Positions 1 through 9,345 of a DNA stretch of 46,176 bases are shown here, in pieces. The position numbers and the translations under genes were made by a program. The stretch spans positions 1 to 46,176 of the forward strand of contig JAEUIT010000005.1 of the NCBI GenBank assembly GCA_016795035.1, read 5' to 3'. The stretch's first letter is position 1. Each line of letters begins with the position of its first letter. The notes under the pieces are model-generated. The model made no database searches and was not told the origin of the DNA. It saw only the letters and a program-made list of their open reading frames with translations. Source of the DNA: Phycisphaerae bacterium (GTDB taxonomy: Bacteria; Planctomycetota; Phycisphaerae; Phycisphaerales; SM1A02).

Positions 1-16
1 CCCGGCGACCATCCTG

Positions 17-958
17 ATGACCACCGCGAAACCGGCCTCCCTCTTCACCGGCGTCCTGCCCGCCATCACGACTCCCTTCCGCGACGACGACTCCGTCGAC
101 CATCGCGAGCTCGCGCGTCTCGTCGAGCGCATGATCGAGGCCGGGTGCCGCGGCATCATCACCCCCGGATCGTTAGGCGAGGGCTCGTCGCTCACCTCCG
201 ACGAAAAGCGGGCGATCTGGGAGACGTGCGTGCGCAGCACCTCGGCGCCGGTGATCGCGGCGATCGCGTCGGGCTCGACGCGCGACGCCGTCGAGCAGGC
301 GCGCGCCGCAGCGAAGGCGGGCTGCCGCGGGCTGATGGTGCTGCCCCCGTACGTCTACCGCGGCGACTGGCCGGAGACGCGCGAGCACATGACGGCGATC
401 GTCGCTGCGACCGATCTCCCCTGCATGCTCTACAACAATCCGGCCGCGTATGGCGTCGATCTGATGGCGCACCACGTTGCCGAGCTCGCGGCGAAGAACG
501 CGAACATCGGCGCGGTGAAAGACTCGAGCGGCGACGCTCGTCGTTTCGCCGCGATGCGGTCCGCCTTGGGGGGCACGTCCGGGCCGTCGCTCACGCTGTG
601 CGTCGGCATGGACGACTGCGTCGTCGAAGGCGTGCGCATGGGCGCGACCGGCTGGGTCGCGGGTCTCGTGAACGCGCTGCCGAAGGAGAGCGTGCGGCTC
701 TTCGACCTTGCGATGGCCGAGCGTTCCGCCGCCGACCGCGCGGCGACGGACCGGCTCTACGAGTGGTTCCTGCCACTGCTCCGCCTCGACACGGTGCCGA
801 AGTTCGTGCAGCTCATCAAGCTCGTGCAGGCTGAAACAGAGACCGGCAGCGAACGCGTGCGCCGCCCGCGCCGCGAGCTCGAGGGCAACGAGCGGGCGGC
901 CGCCATCGCGACAATCCGCGCGGCGCTTGCACATCGGCCGGCGCTCACGTCACACTGA
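17..958 (+). CDS. DapA/N-acetylneuraminate lyase family aldolase
   Basis: A class I TIM-barrel aldolase of 313 residues, close to the usual length of about 295. Residues 51-55 read GSLGE where dihydrodipicolinate synthase has GTTGE. Tyr139 lies in LYNNP and the Schiff-base lysine is Lys168 in AVKDSSGD, so the catalytic Tyr/Lys pair is present. The family covers DapA, sialic acid lyase and sugar-acid dehydratases. The altered GTTGE loop and the absence of lysine-pathway neighbours argue against calling it DapA. The reading frame stays open upstream to the window edge (a CTG precedes the ATG), so a longer N-terminus is possible. The downstream membrane-protein gene begins four bases after this stop, which suggests one transcript. 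Leu53 is encoded by TTA, a very rare codon here. Confidence 0.85.
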   Translation: MTTAKPASLFTGVLPAITTPFRDDDSVDHRELARLVERMIEAGCRGIITPGSLGEGSSLTSDEKRAIWETCVRSTSAPVIAAIASGSTRDAVEQARAAAKAGCRGLMVLPPYVYRGDWPETREHMTAIVAATDLPCMLYNNPAAYGVDLMAHHVAELAAKNANIGAVKDSSGDARRFAAMRSALGGTSGPSLTLCVGMDDCVVEGVRMGATGWVAGLVNALPKESVRLFDLAMAERSAADRAATDRLYEWFLPLLRLDTVPKFVQLIKLVQAETETGSERVRRPRRELEGNERAAAIATIRAALAHRPALTSH

Positions 959-962
959 GTCG

Positions 963-3404
963 GTGGACCTCCCCATCGGCATCGCGGCGACGACCGCCCT
1001 CGGGGCGATCAGCGCGACGTGCTTTGCGCTTTGGGCGATCGGCGCGCCGTCGCCGACGCATCCGCGTTGCAGGCGATGCCAAGCCGACGTGCGCGGCGCG
1101 ATTTTCTCGTCGCCGCCGACATGCCCCTCCTGCGGTGCGGCGCTCGGCGAGCGCGGCGCGATCCGTCCGACGGGGCGCGTGCGCCGTCGCTGGCTGGCGT
1201 GGGCCGCGTTCGTCGTTGCAGCATTGGCGCTCGGCGTTGCCCTCGCCGATCGGCGGCTTGCGCGGGATCGGATGCCATGGGAGGTCGCCGTCATTCCGGC
1301 GTGGGTCGACCTGCAGAACATCGACGACGCTGGCCGTCGCGAAGCTGCGATCGAACGGCTTCGGATGCGCGCCGAGTGCGGATGGCTCGACGCGCCGACC
1401 GCGAACGCCATCGTGCAACGAGTCCTCCTCGCCGAAGACGTCGGCTATAACGCCAGATGGCTCCTGTACGGCGCGCTTGAGGTTGCTACGACGGTACCTG
1501 ACGAGGCGGCAGCCGCGGCGTTTCTCATCGACGATGAAGGGCCGAACTACTTCGATCAACTCGTCGCACCCGGCGGAGTGTTGCGACTCAATCGTGACAC
1601 GATGCGGCTTTATCTCGAGCCCATCGAACTCCACGACGGTTTCGCACCTGCCTTCGCCATCACACGCGCCGCCATCGACGATCGCCCGGTCGCCTTTCGC
1701 AACGTCGCGCGCGACGAACCGGCACGGATAGCGACGCCGGATCGGCCGGTCGTCGCGCTCAGGCTCGAGGATCTCGAGACGACGTTGCCGGCCAATCTGA
1801 CTCCGGGGATCCACGTCCTGAGGCTGTCGTACGACACGATCGCCTTCCTCGGCGTCGCGCAGAACGCCGTGGCCGAGGACCCTCGCTTCTGGCAACGCGG
1901 AGATGTGCGCGAGCTCGGCCTCGTGTCCTATCGCTCGAGTGGGTCGCGCGATCTTCCCTTCCTCGTGCACGTGACGGGATCACTCGACGTCCAGGGCGTC
2001 AATCCGCTGGTGAGGCTCCTCGGCCAACCCGAATTGCCGCCCGGAATTCCCCCACCAGATCCTTGGCGCACACCGTGGATCGGCGCGGGGTTCGTAGCAG
2101 TCGGTGCGGTGACCGCGCTCTCGGTCGCCGTCGCCCTATGCATCGCGCGCGCTGCCATCCGGGGCGCCGCGACGCTCGGCGAGCCGTCCTGTCGTCGTTG
2201 CCGGTCGCTGCTCGGTCCGCACACCTCCCGAGACTCGAACGGCTCTTGTCCGGAGTGCGGTGCGGGGCTCCGGAACGGCACGTCGTGGATCTCGTGGCGG
2301 CGGACACCGAGCAGGATCGGACTCCAGTTCATCGCGCTCGTGATGGCGCTGGGGACGGGCTCGCTTCTCGTCGTTGCGGCGCTCAACGCGATGGTCAGGT
2401 CAGTCGAACGGATCAGTGTCAGCGATTGGACGGCGGCGAGCTCGACGGAAGTGCTCACGCTCGCCCGAGCCGCCGCGACGGCTAGCGCGACGGTGGCCGA
2501 TCTTGACGCGCTGCGCGCGGCGATCGACCACCGCGACGGACTCTCGAACATGGAGCCGTACGAGCTGCGCGAGTTCGGAGAGACGCTCGTCGGCCTGACC
2601 GACGCATGGACCCGACTCCCCCGCGACCTTCCGTCGCATCCCGAGCTCGTACGTGCGATCGTCGACCGAACCGATCGGATCGAGCTTCTCCTGTCGGACG
2701 CCGAGTGGACTCGATTTCGGGAGCGATTCGAGCGCCCGCGCGTGGTCGTTGCGCCTCGTGCTCGCGCCGGTGCCCGTGTGCACGTTGGAGGTCGCGATCG
2801 CTTCCGGACCAGTGATGCGGTCTCGATCGACGGCGACATAGCTGCAACGACGTACTCCTCTGAAGAAGGTCCGGGTCCGCTAGCGCCGGTCGCGACCGGC
2901 ACCTTCGATGTGTCGCTGCAGTTTGCTGGTCAGGAATTCCATTCTCTCGATCCGACTCCTCCGACCTTCACCATCCGCGCGACCGTCGAGTCGATTCCAC
3001 CCGGCGAATCATTGCTGCGCTCATTTGCCGAGGGTTCCATCGAGGATTTCATGCCGCCGCCACACGTCACGCTCCGCGAGGTCGGCACCCGCTGGCTCGC
3101 CCGACTGGAGACGTCGGATGTTGTCGCGGACCGGCCATGGCTCCACGTTGCAGGCACCTGGAGTTTTGAAGGCGACGGCCAGCGCTGGACGTTCCCCGGC
3201 ACCTCGACACGGTCCTTCGATTACGACAAGGACTATCGCGACGTCCTCGTCGGACCGTTCCCGAACGGACCGCCTCGGCGCGGCGTCGTTCGCTTCGTGC
3301 CGGATCCCTCCACGCTGCATCTCGACGACGACGAGCCCGCCGACTGGTGGTTGCGCGAGGAGACGTTCGACGTCGAACCTCGCATCGTCCGCCTCGGCCA
3401 ATGA
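963..3404 (+). CDS. large membrane protein with two zinc ribbons
   Basis: The product is unrecognised. Starting at GTG 963, four bases after the preceding stop, gives 813 residues that begin with a hydrophobic helix (about 5-27). The frame is open further upstream, but that part overlaps the aldolase in another frame and looks non-coding. A zinc-ribbon pair follows (CRRC at 36-39, CPSC at 54-57), then a second helix near 78-95 and a long polar region. The arrangement repeats in the second half: a helix, CRRC, CPECG, another helix and a long C-terminal polar region. This suggests an internal duplication of a helix + ribbon + soluble-domain module. The ribbons resemble those of the two small membrane proteins encoded at 20.5-22.1 kb. 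No catalytic motif is visible. Function unknown, likely membrane-anchored. Confidence 0.7.
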   Translation: MDLPIGIAATTALGAISATCFALWAIGAPSPTHPRCRRCQADVRGAIFSSPPTCPSCGAALGERGAIRPTGRVRRRWLAWAAFVVAALALGVALADRRLARDRMPWEVAVIPAWVDLQNIDDAGRREAAIERLRMRAECGWLDAPTANAIVQRVLLAEDVGYNARWLLYGALEVATTVPDEAAAAAFLIDDEGPNYFDQLVAPGGVLRLNRDTMRLYLEPIELHDGFAPAFAITRAAIDDRPVAFRNVARDEPARIATPDRPVVALRLEDLETTLPANLTPGIHVLRLSYDTIAFLGVAQNAVAEDPRFWQRGDVRELGLVSYRSSGSRDLPFLVHVTGSLDVQGVNPLVRLLGQPELPPGIPPPDPWRTPWIGAGFVAVGAVTALSVAVALCIARAAIRGAATLGEPSCRRCRSLLGPHTSRDSNGSCPECGAGLRNGTSWISWRRTPSRIGLQFIALVMALGTGSLLVVAALNAMVRSVERISVSDWTAASSTEVLTLARAAATASATVADLDALRAAIDHRDGLSNMEPYELREFGETLVGLTDAWTRLPRDLPSHPELVRAIVDRTDRIELLLSDAEWTRFRERFERPRVVVAPRARAGARVHVGGRDRFRTSDAVSIDGDIAATTYSSEEGPGPLAPVATGTFDVSLQFAGQEFHSLDPTPPTFTIRATVESIPPGESLLRSFAEGSIEDFMPPPHVTLREVGTRWLARLETSDVVADRPWLHVAGTWSFEGDGQRWTFPGTSTRSFDYDKDYRDVLVGPFPNGPPRRGVVRFVPDPSTLHLDDDEPADWWLREETFDVEPRIVRLGQ

Positions 3405-3607
3405 CCCCCGCGACCGCATCGGTGCTGTCGCGCCACGATCGGCGAAATCCCAGCGCGTCCGCGAATCTGCCGCCGCTCCACGTTGCGAAAGCGGCCGCGT
3501 CACGGGGCGATCTCCTGCTCGGCACGGTTGCAGTGTGAAGGTCACGGCACTGTCGGTGCAGGCTCATACATCTCTTCGTCGCCTCGACGAACACTAGGAG
3601 AATTCGC

Positions 3608-5017
3608 ATGTCCTTGTCTCTCGCCCGATTGGGCGGCTGCGCGATCGCATTGGTCCTCGCGCAAGCCGCGGTTGCCTCCGATCCCGAACTCCGCGTCATT
3701 CACGCGTCGCCTGACGCGCCGGCCGTCGACATCCGCGTCAACGGCGCCGTCGCGATCCCGAACCTCGCGTTCGGCGAGTTCGCCGGCTACGTGTCGCTGC
3801 CCGCCGCCACCTACGACGTCGAGGTCGTGCCCGCCGGACTCTCGCGTCCGGTCGTGATCGACGCGTCGCTCACGCTCGAGATGGACAAGGCGTACAGCGT
3901 CTACGCCGTCGACACGCTCGCCTCGATCGAGCCGCTCGTCGTCCTCGACGACCGCTCGCCGGTGGAGAGCGGCAGCCGCGTCCGCTTCGTGCACGCGTCG
4001 CCGAACGCGCCGGCCGTCGACATCGCCGTTGCGGGCGGTCCGGTCCTCTTCGGCAACGTGGAGTTCAAGGAGGTCGCCGACGCGCTCACCGTCCCCGCCG
4101 GCACGTACAACCTCGAAGTGCGTCTTGCGGGCACGAACACCGTGGTCCTCCCGCTCGGCGAGATCACGCTCGGTGAAGGCTTCGCGTACACGGCGGTCGC
4201 CACCGGCCTCGTCGGCGGCTCGCCGGCGCTCGGCGCGCTCCTCCTCACCGACGTCGCCCCGCCCGCGGAAGTCCGCGTGATTCACGCGTCACCCGACGCT
4301 CCTAACGTCGACATTCGCGTGAACGGCGCCGTCGCCATTCCCGACCTCGCGTTCACCGAAGCGACCGACTACGTGTCGCTGCCCGAGGGCGACTATGACG
4401 TCGAAGTCGTTCCGGCCGGACTTCAGGCTCCGGTCGTGATCGACGCCACGCTGGCGCTCGACGCGGGCGTTGACTACACCGTGCTTGCGATCAACACGCT
4501 TGCGTCGATCGAACCGCTCGTCCTCGTTGACGACCGCACGCTGCCCGGCAGCGGCTCGCGCGTCCGCTTCGTGCACGGCTCGCCCGACGCTCCGGCGGTC
4601 GACATCGCGATCGCTGACAACGGCCCGGTCATCATCCCGAACACCTCGTTCGGCGAGGCGGCCGAGCCTATCACGGTTCCCGCCGGCATCTATGACCTCG
4701 AAGTCCGCGTTGCAGGCACCGACACGGTCGTCCTGCCGCTTCCGGAGATTCCGCTTCAGGTGAACACGGTCTACACGGTCGTCGCCACCGGCTTCGCCTT
4801 CGGCACGCCGAGCCTCGCCGCGCAGATCTACATCGACGCCCAGGGCATGTCGCCCGCGGGCCCCGGCGACATCGATCGCGACGGCAAGGTCGGCCCGCGC
4901 GACTTGGGAATCCTGCTCGGCGACTGGGGAACCACGCTCTCCCGTTCCGACCTGAACGAAGACGGCGAGGTCAACGGCAACGATCTCGGCGTCCTCTTCG
5001 GCTCCTGGACGTTCTAG
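3608..5017 (+). CDS. secreted DUF4397 repeat protein with C-terminal dockerin
   Basis: A Sec signal peptide (about 1-23, ending AVAS) is followed by four copies of a roughly 97-residue unit starting near 27, 123, 221 and 317. Each opens with R-V/F-I/V-H-A/G-S-P-x-A-P-x-V-D-I, the hallmark of DUF4397. Copies 1 and 3 resemble each other (RVIHASPDAP), as do copies 2 and 4 (RFVH), so the gene probably arose by duplication of a two-unit block. Residues from about 421 form two calcium-loop segments (DIDRDGKVGPRDLG and DLNEDGEVNGNDLG), each followed by a hydrophobic strand ending in W, as in type I dockerins. DUF4397 proteins are extracellular, with no known enzyme activity. Start ATG 3608 has AGGAG just upstream. 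A strong terminator follows at 5210-5246. Confidence 0.88.
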   Translation: MSLSLARLGGCAIALVLAQAAVASDPELRVIHASPDAPAVDIRVNGAVAIPNLAFGEFAGYVSLPAATYDVEVVPAGLSRPVVIDASLTLEMDKAYSVYAVDTLASIEPLVVLDDRSPVESGSRVRFVHASPNAPAVDIAVAGGPVLFGNVEFKEVADALTVPAGTYNLEVRLAGTNTVVLPLGEITLGEGFAYTAVATGLVGGSPALGALLLTDVAPPAEVRVIHASPDAPNVDIRVNGAVAIPDLAFTEATDYVSLPEGDYDVEVVPAGLQAPVVIDATLALDAGVDYTVLAINTLASIEPLVLVDDRTLPGSGSRVRFVHGSPDAPAVDIAIADNGPVIIPNTSFGEAAEPITVPAGIYDLEVRVAGTDTVVLPLPEIPLQVNTVYTVVATGFAFGTPSLAAQIYIDAQGMSPAGPGDIDRDGKVGPRDLGILLGDWGTTLSRSDLNEDGEVNGNDLGVLFGSWTF

Positions 5018-5071
5018 AGCAGTTGCACAGCGCTCGGAGCGCTTCCGCGGGTTCCCCGCGCAACTGCTCTA
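5015..5071. repeat. 12-bp inverted repeat enclosing two smaller hairpins
   Basis: TAGAGCAGTTGC (5015-5026) pairs perfectly with GCAACTGCTCTA (5060-5071). Inside lie AGCGCTC-G-GAGCGCT (5029-5043) and CGCGGG/CCCGCG (5046-5060 area), giving a possible three-way junction of 57 bases. It begins within the stop codon of the DUF4397 gene and is followed by four Ts (5077-5080). It could act as a terminator, but a dispersed palindromic element is also possible. It is too short and lacks the conserved loops for a tRNA. Confidence 0.6.
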
Positions 5072-5209
5072 GCCTGTTTTCCCGCTCCGCCCCTCCCCTC
5101 CGGGCCTTACTCGCTCTCGCCTCGGCTCCGCGGCCGAGTGAATCGGCCGCTTCGCACTGACTTGAGCTGCTCCACTTCACCTGCAACGACGTCTTTCCTC
5201 TCCTTGCAA

Positions 5210-5246
5210 CCGCGGGCGGCGCTTCGGCGCCGCCCGCGGTCTTTTT
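5210..5246 (+). terminator. rho-independent terminator of the DUF4397 gene
   Basis: A perfect 13-bp GC stem (5210-5222 with 5227-5239) closed by a TTCG tetraloop is followed by TCTTTTT. It lies between the plus-strand DUF4397 gene and the convergent aminotransferase gene. The U-tract is only on the plus-strand side. Confidence 0.93.
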
Positions 5247-5268
5247 CGGGAGGATGCTCTCGTCGGCG

Positions 5269-6471
5269 TTAGCCCGCGCGCACCGCGTCAATCACGCTCG
5301 TCGCGACCCAGTCGAGCTGCGCCGGCGTGAGATCCGCGTAGATCGGGAGCGCGATTGACTCCTTCGCCGCGAGCTCCGAGTGCGGGAACGTGCCTTCGCG
5401 ATAGCCAAGCGACGCGAAGCACTTCTGCAGGTGGAGCGGCACCGGGTAATAGATCTCGGTGCCGACCTTTCGCTTGCCGAGGGCGTCGCGCACGCGATCG
5501 CGCATCGCGGCGGGCACGCGAATGACGTACTGGTTGTAGATGTGCCGTGATCCCTTCGGCGCCGGATGCGGCGTGCGCAGCGCGAAGCCGCCGGCCGAGA
5601 TCGGCGTGGCGCTCGTCGTTGCACCCGCTTCGGCGAAGCGGCGGTCGTAGTACGCGGCGTTCTTCTGTCGGCCGGCGCTCCACGCGTCGAGGTGGCGAAG
5701 CTTCACGCTCAGGATCGCGGCCTGGAGCGCGTCGAGGCGCGAGTTGAGGCCGACCTCGTCGTGGTAGTACTTCGGCTCCATGCCGTGATTGCGCAGGCGA
5801 CGCATGCGGTCGGCGAGCTTCGCGTCGTTCGTGGTGACGATGCCTCCGTCGCCGAAGCCGCCGAGGTTCTTGCTCGGGAAGAAGCTGAACGTGCCGATGA
5901 CGCCGCGCGAACCGACGCGCGTGCCGTGCGCGTCCTCGGTGCCGATCGCCTGCGCCGCGTCTTCGATGACCGGAACGCCGTGTTCCTTCGCGATGCCGAG
6001 GATCGTGTCGAGATCCGCCGCCTGGCCGAAGAGGTGCACCGGAACGATCGCCTTCACCTTGGCGCCGTGGCAGCGGAAGGCGGCGCGGGTCGACTCAGGG
6101 CAGATGTTGTAGGTCGCTGGGTCGCAGTCGACGAAGACGGGCTTCGCGCCGAGGCGATGAATCGAGCCGGCGGTCGCGAAGAACGTGTAGCTCGGGCAGA
6201 TGACGGCGTCGCCGGCGCCGATGTCGAGCGCCTGCAACGCGATGAGGATGGCGTCCGAGCCGTTCGCGCAGCCCACGGCGAACTGCGTCGAGCAGTAGGC
6301 CGCGACCTCGCGTTCAAGGGCCTCGACTTTCGGCCCGCCGATGAAGTACTGGCTCTCGCAGACCTCGCGGAGAATCGGCTCGATCTCGGCGCGGATCGTG
6401 GCGTACTGCGCCTTGAGATCAAGAAGCGGGACGGCGATTTCGGTGGCGGACGGTGCTGCGGTTGCGGTCAT
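5269..6471 (-). CDS. DegT/DnrJ/EryC1/StrS family PLP aminotransferase
   Basis: This 400-residue protein matches the usual length of sugar aminotransferases, which transfer an amino group from glutamate to nucleotide-linked keto-sugars for lipopolysaccharide, glycan or antibiotic sugars. Lys201 in SFFPSKNLG is the expected PLP lysine. Asp171 in EDAAQ should contact the pyridine nitrogen, and GSDAILIAL (71-79) fits the phosphate-binding loop. The closing part (PVPLHLQKCFASLGY) is also typical. Nucleotide-sugar partners are not adjacent, so the exact substrate cannot be given. The gene stands alone, divergent from the FG-GAP gene, with its promoter presumably in the short gap upstream. Confidence 0.93.
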   Translation of the reverse strand: MTATAAPSATEIAVPLLDLKAQYATIRAEIEPILREVCESQYFIGGPKVEALEREVAAYCSTQFAVGCANGSDAILIALQALDIGAGDAVICPSYTFFATAGSIHRLGAKPVFVDCDPATYNICPESTRAAFRCHGAKVKAIVPVHLFGQAADLDTILGIAKEHGVPVIEDAAQAIGTEDAHGTRVGSRGVIGTFSFFPSKNLGGFGDGGIVTTNDAKLADRMRRLRNHGMEPKYYHDEVGLNSRLDALQAAILSVKLRHLDAWSAGRQKNAAYYDRRFAEAGATTSATPISAGGFALRTPHPAPKGSRHIYNQYVIRVPAAMRDRVRDALGKRKVGTEIYYPVPLHLQKCFASLGYREGTFPHSELAAKESIALPIYADLTPAQLDWVATSVIDAVRAG

Positions 6472-6553
6472 GCGGCGATTGTACGGAATGAGGCGATCCC
6501 GCTACCCGAGCGCAAAACCGCGGGGTATGTTCGAGCAATCGTTGTGGTGGCGC

Positions 6554-8371
6554 ATGAGGAGTCTCCGGACAATCCTCGTGATGGCAGTGGCGTTGCCGTG
6601 GGCAATCCCGTTGTCGCATGCGCGTGGCCAGACGACCTTCCAAGACGAGGCCATCGCGCGCGGCCTCGCCTATCTGCCGTCGCAGGGCGGCTTCGGCGGC
6701 ACCGGCCAGTTCGGCTGCGGCGTGGTGTTAGCCGACCTCGACAACGACGGCGACCCCGACATCGTCGCGTGCGGCAACGCGGTGAACACGATCGGCGTCT
6801 TCGCGAACGACGGCACCGGCCACTTCACCGACGTGAGCGCCGCGAGCGGCATCGGCGTCTACGCGAAGCCGTCCGGTCTTGTCGCGGGCGACTACGACGG
6901 CGACGGCGACCTCGACCTCTTCCTCTCCCGATGGATCGCGGCGCACGTCCTTCTCCGCAACGACGGCAACCTCCACTTCACCGACGTCACCGCGGCCTCG
7001 GGCATCGGCGGCGCCACCGGCGCCGGCACGGGCTGTGCGTTCGGCGACTTCGACGGCGACGGCTGGATCGATCTCGCCGTTGCGAACCGCACCGCCGGCG
7101 CGGCCCCCGCGCCGAACGCGCTCTATCGCAACCAGGGTGACGGGACGTTCGTCGACGTTGCAGCCGCGCTCGGCGTGACCAACGGGTTCCCTGCGTTCCA
7201 ATGCAGCTGGTTCGACATTGACCGCGACGACGACCTCGACCTCTACGTCGGCAACGACAAGGGCGCGTTCAATCCACGCTGGAACCGGCTCTACCGAAAC
7301 CAGGGCGACGGCACGTTCGTCGACGACGTCGGCTGCGGCGCCGACGTGCATGCCGACGCCATGGGCAATGCCGTCGGCGACCTCGACCTCGACGGCTGGC
7401 CGGAGATCTACGTGCCGAACATCCCCGCCGGCAACCTGCTGCTGCGCTCGGATGACGGCGGCGCGACGTTCGTCGACGTTGCAGCCGAGGCGGGCGTCGC
7501 GGGCTACGGGCTTTGCTGGGGCTCCGCGTTTCTCGACGGCGACAACGACGGCGATCTCGACCTCGTGAGCGTCGGCATCAACCCCTTCCCGAACTTCTAC
7601 TTCGAGAACGTCGGTCCCTGGCCGCTCGCCGACCACACCCTCGGCGCCGGACTCGCCGCGCCGGCGGACTCGTACTGCCTCGCGGTCGGCGACATCGACA
7701 ACGACGGCGACAAAGACCTGCTCGTGCAGTCACGACTTCAGAACCTCAAGCTCTTCGTCAACCAGGCGATCGCGTCGCCGGCACGACGCTGGCTCCAACT
7801 TGAGGCGAAGGGCCGCGGCGCGAACACGTTCGGCATCGGCACGACGGTCGACGTCGCATTCGCGGGCATGTCGCACTGGCGACAGGTCGCGGCCGGAACG
7901 GCGTACAAGAGTCAGAGCTCGTACGTCATGCACGTCGGTCTCGGCGCCGCCGAGGCTGCAACGGTGACCGTGCGCTTCCCCCGCGCGGGCGAGCGGCCCG
8001 CGGAGACGCGCGTGGTCGCGAACCTCGCGGCGAACCGCCGGTGGCCGCTCTGGCCGACGGAGCGGCTCGGCGACGCCGACGGCGACGGCGCGTGGTCGGC
8101 GCCGGAGCGCTCCGCGTTGCAGGCCCTGATCGGACAGCCGTTCGAGCCGCCGTGCGCGATCTATGACTTCGACGGCGACGGCGACGTCGACCGCGCCGAC
8201 GACGATGCGTTCGTGCGGCGCCTCTCGGACCTCGATCACGACGGCATCGTCGGGCCGCGCGATCTCGCGAGCCTCCTCGGCGCGTGGGGCGACCGGTCGC
8301 CGGATCTGGACGGCGACCGCGTCGTCGGCGAATCGGATCTCGCGATCCTCCTCGGCGCCTGGACTGACTGA
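6554..8371 (+). CDS. secreted FG-GAP/VCBS and ASPIC-UnbV protein with dockerin
   Basis: The mature protein carries many D-x-D/N-x-D-G-D-x-D-L/I calcium loops of the FG-GAP/VCBS type (for example DLDNDGDPD, DYDGDGDLD, DIDNDGDKD). These build a seven-bladed propeller. An ASPIC/UnbV segment follows (GIGTTVDVAF...QSSYVMHVGLG) and then a C-terminal run of four calcium loops ending in LLGAW, read as a dockerin. I chose ATG 6554 because it gives a clean signal peptide (MRSLRTILV to HARGQ). ATG 6527 in the same frame is an alternative, and the reading frame extends further upstream over the antisense aminotransferase. The protein is extracellular, with no catalytic residues visible. Two identical TFVDVAA segments both carry the octamer CGTTGCAG. 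The stop is five bases from the convergent LamG gene. Confidence 0.85.
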   Translation: MRSLRTILVMAVALPWAIPLSHARGQTTFQDEAIARGLAYLPSQGGFGGTGQFGCGVVLADLDNDGDPDIVACGNAVNTIGVFANDGTGHFTDVSAASGIGVYAKPSGLVAGDYDGDGDLDLFLSRWIAAHVLLRNDGNLHFTDVTAASGIGGATGAGTGCAFGDFDGDGWIDLAVANRTAGAAPAPNALYRNQGDGTFVDVAAALGVTNGFPAFQCSWFDIDRDDDLDLYVGNDKGAFNPRWNRLYRNQGDGTFVDDVGCGADVHADAMGNAVGDLDLDGWPEIYVPNIPAGNLLLRSDDGGATFVDVAAEAGVAGYGLCWGSAFLDGDNDGDLDLVSVGINPFPNFYFENVGPWPLADHTLGAGLAAPADSYCLAVGDIDNDGDKDLLVQSRLQNLKLFVNQAIASPARRWLQLEAKGRGANTFGIGTTVDVAFAGMSHWRQVAAGTAYKSQSSYVMHVGLGAAEAATVTVRFPRAGERPAETRVVANLAANRRWPLWPTERLGDADGDGAWSAPERSALQALIGQPFEPPCAIYDFDGDGDVDRADDDAFVRRLSDLDHDGIVGPRDLASLLGAWGDRSPDLDGDRVVGESDLAILLGAWTD

Positions 8372-8376
8372 CTCGG

Positions 8377-9267
8377 TCAGCCCGTCCACGCTCCGAGGAC
8401 ACGCGCGAGGTCGGCGCCGCCGACCGTGCCGTCGCAGTCGATGTCCGCGTTGCAGCCGCTGCACGGACCCCAGGCCCCGAGCAGGATGCCGAGATCCGCG
8501 CCGTTGACCTGTCCGTCGTCGTTGAGGTCCTCGGAGATTTCGGGCGGCAGCGGCTGACCCGGATTCGCTTCAAGCCAATCAACGTCGCAAGCGGTCAACG
8601 CGACGTCATAGATCTGAACATCGTCGACAAGCCCGTTGTAGAGGTTGGTAGGCACGCCGCTGAAGTGCACACCGCCGACGAGGAGATTCACCCCGACCGG
8701 CGTGATGGAGGTCGACGTGCCAGAGCCTTCGGCCGGCGCGCCGTCGACGTAGACGAGCGACTGGCCGCCGTCGTTGTGCACGACGACGACGTGATGCCAC
8801 TGCATGTCGGTGACGGTGGTCGTGCCCGTGACTTCGCCGCCGCAGCCATTCGACTGGTAGAAGCTCAGGCGGGCGGGATCGCCGAAGCAGCCGCCGGACA
8901 CGTTGGCGAACAGGATGTACCCGCTGGTCACCGTGGCCGCGTGTCGCGCGAGGACCACCTCGTTCGTCGACGTGTTCGTCGTCGACGTGCGCATCCAGAA
9001 GCTGATCGAGAACGTCGCGTTCCCCTGAAAGTTGAACACGTTGCCGAGATTGACGAGGCCGTTGCCTGGCGTCGAGACCTTCACCGCGTTGCCGGCGACG
9101 CCCGGAACGAACGTCGCGTCTCCCGTGAGCGTTCCGTTCGCGGTTCCGGCGGAGTCGTGCGCGACCGTGCCGCGCGACTCGTCGAACTTCCAGTGCGCCT
9201 TCAGATCCGCGTGTGCGCTTCCAACGACAGCGGCGCTTGCGCCGACGATCAACAACATCCGAACCAT
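8377..9267 (-). CDS. secreted LamG-like lectin-fold protein with dockerin
   Basis: The signal peptide (MVRMLLIVG to SAHA) is followed by a LamG/concanavalin-like jelly roll: HWKFDE near the N-terminus, [31 protein letters not shown] and [11 protein letters not shown]. These are the standard strand signatures of LamG domains found in planctomycete surface proteins. The last 60 residues hold two calcium loops ([14 protein letters not shown] and [14 protein letters not shown]), each ending in LGAW. I chose the ATG at 9267 because GAGAGGAGA lies about six bases upstream. The in-frame start 24 bases further upstream places that ribosome site inside the gene. 296 residues. Probable carbohydrate or surface binding, inferred from the fold only. 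Confidence 0.86.
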   Translation of the reverse strand: MVRMLLIVGASAAVVGSAHADLKAHWKFDESRGTVAHDSAGTANGTLTGDATFVPGVAGNAVKVSTPGNGLVNLGNVFNFQGNATFSISFWMRTSTTNTSTNEVVLARHAATVTSGYILFANVSGGCFGDPARLSFYQSNGCGGEVTGTTTVTDMQWHHVVVVHNDGGQSLVYVDGAPAEGSGTSTSITPVGVNLLVGGVHFSGVPTNLYNGLVDDVQIYDVALTACDVDWLEANPGQPLPPEISEDLNDDGQVNGADLGILLGAWGPCSGCNADIDCDGTVGGADLARVLGAWTG

Positions 9268-9345
9268 CGGTGTCTCCTCTCGGGGTTTCATCGCACGCTA
9301 ACGACTCGGTGGCGCACGACCAAGAGGAAAGCGCGAATCACGACG

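Noticed and set aside
5015..5071. Cloverleaf-like structure considered as a tRNA or integron attC site
   Set aside because: 57 bases, no T-loop or anticodon arm, no CCA end; no conserved attC core sites or integrase nearby.
5269..6471. DegT aminotransferase as part of a biosynthetic gene cluster
   Set aside because: No nucleotide-sugar, glycosyltransferase or polyketide genes adjoin it.
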